A stretch of DNA of 64,000 bases from Terebella lapidaria (taxonomy: Eukaryota; Annelida; Polychaeta; Terebellida; Terebellidae), in the NCBI GenBank assembly GCA_949152475.1, contig OX424562.1, forward strand, positions 22,754,209 to 22,818,208, read 5' to 3'. This document shows, one piece after another, positions 57,022-64,000 of the stretch (its first letter is position 1; every line of letters begins with the position of its first letter). A model generated the notes under the pieces. That model did no database searches. It was not told where the DNA came from and worked only from the letters and a program-made list of their open reading frames with translations. A program made the position numbers and the translations under genes.

Positions 57022-57045
57022 GAACCTTTGAAGGAGTTGAAGTCT

Positions 57046-57217
57046 CAGTGGGAAACTTTTTGGGATGGGAAACTTTATGTCTTAGTGGGAAAGGTCAGGG
57101 AATACCATGTACATAAGTTTTGCAAACTTCAGGTATTCACCTTTCAACATGTACACTTATATATTGTCTTAATTGTTATTGTTGAATAAACTGATTGATT
57201 GATGATTGATTGATTGA
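57046..57217 (+). mobile_element. 172-bp SINE-like or truncated LINE insertion with GATT tail
   Basis: Flanked by the 9-bp direct repeat TTGAAGTCT (57037-57045, 57218-57226). It ends in repeated GATT after GAATAAACT. The 3' flank of B (37247-37260) lacks it. The tandem tail and target duplication show target-primed insertion. Whether it is a SINE or the 3' end of a LINE is undecided; it falls in what would be the B' 3' UTR. Confidence 0.8.
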
Positions 57218-58106
57218 TTGAAGTCTTTGAAGGATATCAGTGCCTATTGTATGTAAGTCTGTGTGCTGCTTAAAATATAACATTGATAAACTAGTAATAT
57301 ACAATGACCATCTTTATTGTAATGAATAATCAAATGTTTCACATACAAAATTACTCATATAATATATGAGAAACTGCGCCGGATGCTGTTTCTAATGTAT
57401 AGCCGTAAATGTCTATAATATATGTACATAAATTTGTGGTATTTGTTTTGTTTTTTCCTAGATTTAGTGGTGTTCTTAACGGAACGCGTTTAATGAACCT
57501 GGCATGTTATGTTTTCAAGCATCGAGTGCATACGTAGTGCAGGACGCCCCCCACTGGTTGCAAATAGTTTGGTCCACCTGGTACAATTATGTTCTTGTCT
57601 CTTTCAAAATACACTCACACACGTTCCATTCAACGAAATTTTTGAAAACCAGGAACATACTCATCAATGTCCTCTCCTGCATACTGATTTCTGTTCATAT
57701 TTCAATGTGTGAGATACGTATTCCAGTCAGTGCTTGTTTGGTATCATGTAGAATTCTTTGCCTTGCTTGCCAGTTATCAGTGGCGACCTTATCGTATGCA
57801 CCCAATCACATTCGCAATGCATTAAGGTAGTCCGCTCCAAACAGTGAGGGAAGGGGGTCAAGGTTTTTTTTAAAATAAATACCTGTATCAACATGATCTA
57901 GAGCTTCGAAATGATATATGAGCAGGAATCAGCTAATGGGTAGAATACGTAACATGGACATGTCCTATTTTTTTTTCATATTTCAACAATTTTAAGAAGT
58001 GCATTTTGTGTAAATATGGTCATAGTTATCAAATAATGTATTTGTTGAGACTTCATGAGCAATAACACTATTTTATCTTAATATTTTATCTTTAATGTTT
58101 TGCATA

Positions 58107-58230
58107 GGACGAACTTGGACATGTCTGCGTTCCAAATGGAATAACACAGACATGTCTGCATTACAAACGGACGAACATGGACATACATGCATTGCAAACG
58201 GACGAACATGGACATGTCTACATTAAAAAT
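58107..58230 (+). repeat. Four tandem 31-bp units
   Basis: Four units of 31 bp with the pattern GGACGAACATGGACATGTCT plus an 11-base GCATT-CAAAC tail; the second unit is the most diverged. It lies within the 2.87-kb TTAA-flanked element. Confidence 0.85.
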
Positions 58231-60394
58231 CTTTCTCGACAGAATAATTATGAATGTTGATTACCCGGATAACTATAAAATTTTATTATTACTATCAACA
58301 GATGATACCAGCAGAGTGTCGTAACTTTTAATAGACGATAACCGTGAATCAGCAGTCGTCAATAGTGTGCTTTAAAACTAATATTTGGCCTGTATTATCT
58401 ACTTGTAATACAAATCATTGTCAATAAGTTGCAAGGCCGCTTGAAAATTTTTGTTCATGCTTTTAGTTCCTCATTCTTCATACACCGTCGTCGGCGAGCC
58501 TTCGTTGTAAGTTCGCCAAGGCTATAGAACTCAATTTAGACTTTGTTATTGAATAATCCGTGAAAACATGTGTAATGAAGAACTTTATTCGGTCTAGATT
58601 CGGCGATCAGAGTGCTAGATAAACCGATCTGGCACTCGAAACAATACCATATAATCTCTTTCATCCTTGGATGTACAAATGTAATTTTTCCACTGGTATT
58701 AAACGAAATCTCATATATATCTCATTATGTTTATCATTTGTGGAATTTATACAAAATTATGTGTGAGAAATGCGGCATATTAATATGCAGCTTATGCTGT
58801 TCCCTGTATTCAGTTGATTGAAATTGACTCACTAATGGGTGATTGCAATATCTGTATGCAAAATAAATATCACCATGCTCCGGTACCTCTGGCTTTGGGT
58901 TACCATGACAACCGTGGTCATGCAGTATGGAAGGATACAATATCCATCACATGGGGATTCGACTCATAACCCTTGCAGATTTCTTCTGTGAAAATTTCAC
59001 TTGAAAAAGTGATTAAATGGCAGACGCAGTCCATGAACTTCTGGAACGCCCCTCGTACATTTAAAATGTTCGCGTTTTGTCATGTTTGCTCACTTTCTGA
59101 TTCGTCGGAACGTATGTCACAAGGTTCGTCACATGATCAGATTTTTATCCGAAGTGTTATTCTGAACAGGTGCGTGTTCGATAATTCTCAGGACGGGTGC
59201 GAACGAACGAAGCGAGCACAGTTCGAGCGGTCTGGGGTTATTCACCGGTATAAAAGAATTTTATCACGAGGGCGGCTGAGCGCCAAAAACGAACCATGTT
59301 TATTCATATTATTGATGCGGATATAAATGAGATAGCAGTCAATTGAGTATGTTCATTTATAGTTTTTTGGACGAACAAGAAATGTCCTTGTTCGTCCATG
59401 AATAACCTCGTGTAGGCTCCTGTCACCATGCTCTGCTCGTGAACGCTCATGTAACACGGGACACGGCACAATCATTGTGATTTGAAAGCCTATCGGAGAG
59501 GGTATCCTTTCAATACTTACAATGCATATTCTATCAAGTTATACGCACCAAATACCCCAAAACCCAGCTAATTTCCATTGAACGGCGGACGTAACCAAAT
59601 AAACTTCCATGGAGCCTTACCGAAGATCGCCGACGGTGCGCGCCATTGTGTCCCATTTGGAGCTCGAAAATTTGTAACGTTGCCATGGTAGCTCAAGAAC
59701 GTAAAACTTAGACTCGCATCCATTCACAAACATTATCCGATTTATAAAGACACTCTGAAAATTTAATACTGGATGTAACTCGATTATTGTGAGTCACACA
59801 TGCATTTCGTACGTTCTCTTACAAACTGGTATTCACATACATACAATAAGTGAAACATACATGTTGCGTCTTTTTGTGTGGCATTTCATATATTATTGCA
59901 CTTTCTACTATTTGAGCTATATGGTACTCCTTACAGCCACGTTTTTGGACGTAACTCCAAATCGAGGAAATTTTCACACCTGATTTGATATTTTTAAAGA
60001 ATATATTTAGTATTGAAATATGTGTATAATAACCAATAGAAAACATTTGTTCAAATACTCGTAGCATTCTGAATCAGCACCCACAAACCAGTTATCACTC
60101 ACGCACATAGTTTTTTAGAAACCTTATGGGGAAGGACGTAACAGCCGAAAAAAGACATCAAAATATGAGCGATTTTCGAGGACATGTCTCAAGTTTTAGA
60201 TCTATAAAATATTTATTTCAAACAGTGTAGCCATAGATTCTGTTTTTTTCATCAATACATTTTCCATTCTAGGTTTCAAACTTTAAAATCACCAGTTTGG
60301 AGTAGAACTTTTTAAAAAAACGAAATTTTTCGTCATGGACGTAACATACTACCCATTAGCTGATTCCTGCTCATATTTTATAGAGTAACTGTTC

Positions 60395-60596
60395 AGTATC
60401 CTAAAACTGGAAAGAAAATAGGGGGTCACCGCATCCGTTCGCATGGAAAACACGATGCAAGATGTGAATATGGACAATAAAATGTGCAAAAATGCCAGCA
60501 TTTATGTAATTTCAGGTAAATATGTGTGATTTTGATCGAATATGTAGAAGAAACGAGCACGGTGACCCCCTATTTTCTTTTCAGTATTAGGATGCT
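60395..60596. repeat. Nested inverted repeat (37-bp arms)
   Basis: Arms 60395-60431 and 60560-60596 are inverse copies with few mismatches (GAAAATAGGGGGTCACCG against CGGTGACCCCCTATTTTC), with a 128-bp loop. It could be a small MITE nested in the right arm of the larger element, which would explain why the right inner block lies farther from its end than the left one. Confidence 0.7.
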
Positions 60597-60703
60597 GGTC
60601 ATTTACTGAATAAAATAATGTCATTTTGAAGAGATAATATTCAAGAAATGACTTTTAAATTTGGACTCTCCGTTACCTCACTGTTTGTAGCGGACCACGT
60701 TAA

Positions 60704-62271
60704 CAAGAAAGCGTCAGGAAATATAGTAGACATGTGTTGCCTCTTAGCATTGCGCAGTTGGACTCAAATGTAGGGTACCGGGAAAAGGGATCATGTTAAA
60801 TTTCAATTCTTTCCAAAACCTAGGCAATGCTGACCATCCCAGTATAGTTCAGTATAATGATTAACGATTAATTTGGTAATCATTTGTACTCACGATGTTG
60901 ATTAACAAAATTTGTCTATAATTACTAACGTCGAAATAATTATTCCCCAATGGACCAATATCAATGCAGAAGGAAGAAATAGACTTCTCACCGTTTTTCT
61001 TTCGCCTCAATAAAAAGGCAGTTAATGGTAGGTCCGTCAATAACGCTTAGGTCTACAGCGTGTATAAAAAGCATGTTGCAGCACTTCTGTCTCATAAATT
61101 ATCATTCCCATCCATGAACTAGACAACAAGTTCAGGTACGGCAGTCACTAGTGTAACGTTTGACGCCCGCTACCTAGGGCGCATGCGCCTCGCATTGCGG
61201 CACGGTCACGGCGGGCACCGTAATTACTTAACTATAACCAAGTAACAGTCCGCCGAACAAGTCCGGCCGTCATACATTACTCAGACATTGCATCATCACG
61301 GTAATGTAGCCCGATGTAACGAGTCCGGAGTGCCATGGGTGTGGCGTCCGGAACCCGCGCGGGCGTATAGCTGGCCTGCCTCGCCGACGGCCCTGCCGCG
61401 GGAATAGAACCCTAGACAGTCGGTCTGCCAGAGCCTGTGTCACACACCATCCCAGGGCGAGAGACTACCGTTCCGTGCGCCCCCGGATCGAAATTACCCC
61501 CGTCATGGGCCCCCAATTGGAAAATGCCCCCGGGGTCCTAGCGGACCCACTTAGCCAGGAAAAGGGGACCTGGAGTACATGGCCGTGTTCGCCGTCGTCC
61601 TCTCGCCTTGAGAGACAACTCCAAGAGACAACTCCGAGTAAGCAAGGAAGAATGCCAGCTTATATAGCTGACAGCTCACGATAGCGAGGGCTGACGTAAG
61701 ACCATTATTACAGTATTGTGGAAAGATCATTGACAGTGCGTTGCCTAGCGAACATGAAGCGGCCAAAACAAGAATAGTGTGTGAAAAAGCCAAACTCCTA
61801 TCGCAATCTTTGGGCAAAATTGTCACATTAGCAAAGTTTGTTATTCACTTTTAGATTTCCATATGAGTTGTCCATAGACCACGGAAGTAGATATTCTTAA
61901 TCGGGGTCTCATTCATTTATTGGTTTCTTGATCGAGTGCACATCTGTGCAAATGGTAGTTACGTGACTGTATATAGGATAATTATGTACATCTGTACGTG
62001 ATGCACGTAGTCAATGGTCACTCACCAGTAGCATATGGCTCACGGTGTTATGAGCGACCGTCTAGCACATTCACACATTTTGAAATTCCGTAATCGTGTC
62101 ACGGCAGATGCTCCGTGTGGTGAATGCCTCACAATAGTAGTCCTTCCAAACACTGATTAGCTTTGCAATGATGCTCTTTGTTATCGCGTGTCATTCGCGC
62201 ATCTGTATCCTGTAGCACATATCAGATGTGCTCGTGTGGCCGAAATAATAAGAATACTATTCTATTTCAAA
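60704..62271 (+). other. Flank of a fifth fucosyltransferase copy
   Basis: Bases 60704-60840 continue the 3' flank of B' (as 37855-37990 after B). Bases 60845-61150 and 61830-62240 match the 5' flanks of A' and B (for example ATCATTTGTACTCACGATG and ACTGATTAGCTTTG). A GC-rich insert at 61152 interrupts it. Confidence 0.6.
61152..61827 (+). mobile_element. Solo-LTR-like fossil (LTR retroelement, possibly Gypsy)
   Basis: A 676-bp GC-rich insert in an AT-rich flank; the paralogous flank of B (about 35430) reads across the site. It begins TGTAAC and ends GTCACA, the TG...CA form of an LTR, and is bordered by CTAG/TTAG, a possible 4-bp target duplication with one change. A TATATAG motif lies near 61665. 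No internal region or second LTR is in the window, so it appears to be a solo LTR. The family is a guess from the termini. Confidence 0.5.
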
Positions 62272-62385
62272 TACTATTTCATACTATTTGTCATTATCAC
62301 AACACTATTTTTCTACACATGGATCATATTGGATGAGCCAAACATCAAATTACACTTGATGAAGAACGACAATGATGATCAAACT
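62272..62385 (+). pseudogene. Fifth GT11 fucosyltransferase, 5' stub (type B)
   Basis: Encodes FILFVIITTLFFYTWIILDE and PNIKLHLMKN, matching the anchor and start of the stem of B and B' (LDE-NIK-HL). The usual start region is lost: no ATG stands where the others begin. After about 38 codons the frame runs into a foldback repeat element at 62386. No further GT11 sequence follows up to the window end, so the gene is dead, or its remainder lies beyond 64000. Confidence 0.75.
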
Positions 62386-63560
62386 ACGGTGGCTCCAATT
62401 TGCAATCAATTTCCTCTGCGTTTATACACTTTAACAAAAAACAATGTGATCGAATTCATGGACGTCACAATTATTTCTGACGCGTCAATTTCTGATGCAG
62501 CAAAAATATTCGTGACGCATCACAAATACATTTAAACAATTTCTGACGCACCACAAATATTTCTGATACGTCATAGATCATTTCTGATGCAGCAAAAATA
62601 TTTGTGACGCATCACAAATTATTTTTGACGCAGCACAAATATTTGTGATGCATCACAAATCATTTCTGATGCAGCACACATATTTCTGATGCATCACAAA
62701 TGAATTCTGTTTCAGCACAAATATTCCTGACGCATCACAAATGATTTCTGATGCAGCACAAATATTTCTGATGCAGCACAAATATTTCTGATGCGTCACA
62801 AATGCCTTTAGACAATTTCTGATGCAGCACAAATATTCATGATGCGTCACAAATCATTTCTGATGCAGCACAAACATTTCTGATGAGTCACAAATGATTT
62901 CTGATGCAGCACAAATATTTCTGATGCAGCACAAATATTTCTGATGCTTCACAAATACCCTTAGACAATTTCCGACGTAGCACAATTTTTCCTGACGCAT
63001 CCTAACGCATTTCCTGACGCAGCACAATTATTTCTGATGCGTCACTAATGATTTCTGATGCAGCACAAATATTTCTGATGCGTCACAAATACCTTTAGAC
63101 AATTTTTGACGCAGTACAAATATTCCTGATGTATGTCCTGACTTAAATATTTAAGTCGCGACAGAAATATTTGTGTCGCAGCACAAATGATTTGTGTCAT
63201 GACTAGAATATTTGTGTTGCGACAGAAATATTTGTGTCGCAGGACAAATCATTTCTGTCATTACTTTACTATTTGTGTCGTGACAGTAATATTTATGTCA
63301 CGACTAAAATTATTTCTGTCACAGCACAAAGATTTGTGTTGCAGCAGAAATGATTTCTGTCGTGACTTTAATATTTGTGTCAGGACTTAAATATTTGTGT
63401 CACGACAGAAATATTTATGTCGTGACTAAAAAGATTTCTGTCGCAGCACAAATATTTGTGTCGCGACAGGAATATTTGTGCTGCATGTGAACTTAATTAT
63501 TTATTTTCGTAATGTTACTTCCAAAATGCGAGAACAATCATGTCATTTAGGAGCCACCGT
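62386..63560. mobile_element. Foldback element made of palindromic ~20-bp repeats, copy 1
   Basis: Ends are ACGGTGGCTCC (62386) and its inverse GGAGCCACCGT (to 63560), with the 3-bp direct repeat ACT on both sides (62383-62385, 63561-63563). The left arm (about 62460-63130) repeats units like ATTTCTGATGCAGCACAAAT. The right arm (about 63150-63490) repeats ATTTGTGTCGCGACAGAAAT, which is broadly its inverse. The whole insert can therefore fold on itself around 63140. It has no coding capacity and has split the fifth fucosyltransferase. Confidence 0.7.
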
Positions 63561-63563
63561 ACT

Positions 63564-64000
63564 ACGGTGGCTCTGAATTGCCATCAATTTTATCTGAGTT
63601 TTTTACACTTCAACGAAAACAAATATAACTACATGGATGTCACAAATGATTTCTGATGCAGCACAAATGTTCTGACGCATCACAAATGATTTCTGATGCA
63701 GCACAAATATTTTTGGCGCATCACAAATGATTTCTGATGCAGCACAAATATTTCTGACGCATCACAAATGATTTCTGATGCAGCACAAATATTTGTGATG
63801 CGCCACAAATGATTTCTGATGCAGCACAAATATTTGTGATACATCACAAATGATTCTGACGACACAAATATTTTTAACGCATTACAAATGATTTCTGATG
63901 CAGTACAAATATTTTTGACACATCACAAATGATTTCTGACGCAGCACAAATATTTCTGACGTGCCACAAATGATTTCTGATGCAGCACAGATATTTGTGA
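63564..64000. mobile_element. Foldback element, copy 2 (runs off the window)
   Basis: Starts ACGGTGGCTCTGAATTGC right after the ACT that borders copy 1. It continues with the same leader (a TACACTT-AACGAAAAC-like stretch and ATGGATGTCACAA) and the same GATGCAGCACAAATATTT repeats to the end. It is thus a head-to-tail neighbour of copy 1; its right end is not in the window. Confidence 0.7.

Larger units (their letters stand above)
57826..60699. mobile_element. 2.87-kb TTAA-flanked inverted-repeat element
   Basis: TTAA at 57822-57825 and 60700-60703. The 3' flank of B reads GCATTAACAAG without the insert. Terminal inverted repeats: GTAGTCCGCTCCAAACAGTG on the left against GTGGTCCGCTACAAACAGTG on the right. 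A second inverted block (GAGCAGGAATCAGCTAATGG) lies about 95 bp in on the left (57919 on) and about 320 bp in on the right. Small frames inside, such as 58973-59326, have no recognised domain, so it looks non-autonomous. It also holds a 31-bp tandem repeat and a palindrome. Confidence 0.8.

Noticed and set aside
58973-59326. 117-aa frame inside the 2.87-kb TTAA element as a possible transposase
   Set aside because: No recognisable domain or catalytic pattern, and far shorter than any piggyBac transposase.
62460-64000. Regular short palindromic repeats resembling a CRISPR array
   Set aside because: There are no unique spacers, the units vary continuously, the element has transposon-like ends, and the context is eukaryotic.

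Overview
The window reads as nuclear DNA from a marine invertebrate, most likely a mollusc or other lophotrochozoan. The reasons are an AT-rich sequence, very high repeat load, intron-less GT11 fucosyltransferase genes in a tandem family, several LINE families, and short transposons with minisatellite cores of the kind known from bivalves. The taxon is an inference; no species-specific sequence was recognised. No rRNA, tRNA or CRISPR array was seen.

Layout. (1) Bases 609-31650 are a gene-poor, tandemly duplicated segment. A block 'X' occurs at 609-3655, at 13368-21690 (split by insertions) and, more diverged, at 30420-31650. A block 'Z' occurs at 9290-12520 and 27881-29420. The copies serve as each other's empty sites, so many insertions can be delimited from the sequence alone: two 125-bp elements with 8-bp target duplications, TTAA-flanked elements, a TA-flanked MITE, two broken CR1/L2-type LINEs on the minus strand, and Helitron-like elements with ~130-bp core repeats. 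(2) Bases 31650-62385 hold the only convincing host genes: four intact single-exon alpha-1,2-fucosyltransferase (GT11) genes in the order A, B, A', B', all on the plus strand, then the 5' stub of a fifth. A/A' and B/B' differ by almost the same number of residues, so one A-B pair was probably duplicated as a unit. (3) The second pair is interrupted at 45810-54914 by a TA-flanked inverted-repeat element that itself carries a two-ORF LINE with a 3.5-kb internal tandem duplication. (4) Downstream of B' lie a SINE-like insertion, a 2.87-kb TTAA-flanked element, a solo-LTR-like fossil and, from 62386 to the window end, two abutting foldback elements packed with palindromic ~20-bp repeats.

The four fucosyltransferases are predicted type II Golgi membrane enzymes that transfer L-fucose from GDP-fucose in alpha-1,2 linkage to terminal galactose. 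They share flanking DNA as well as coding DNA. A- and B-type proteins differ mainly in the stem and at one residue of the conserved N-terminal GRLGNQ motif. Everything else recognisable as coding belongs to mobile elements.
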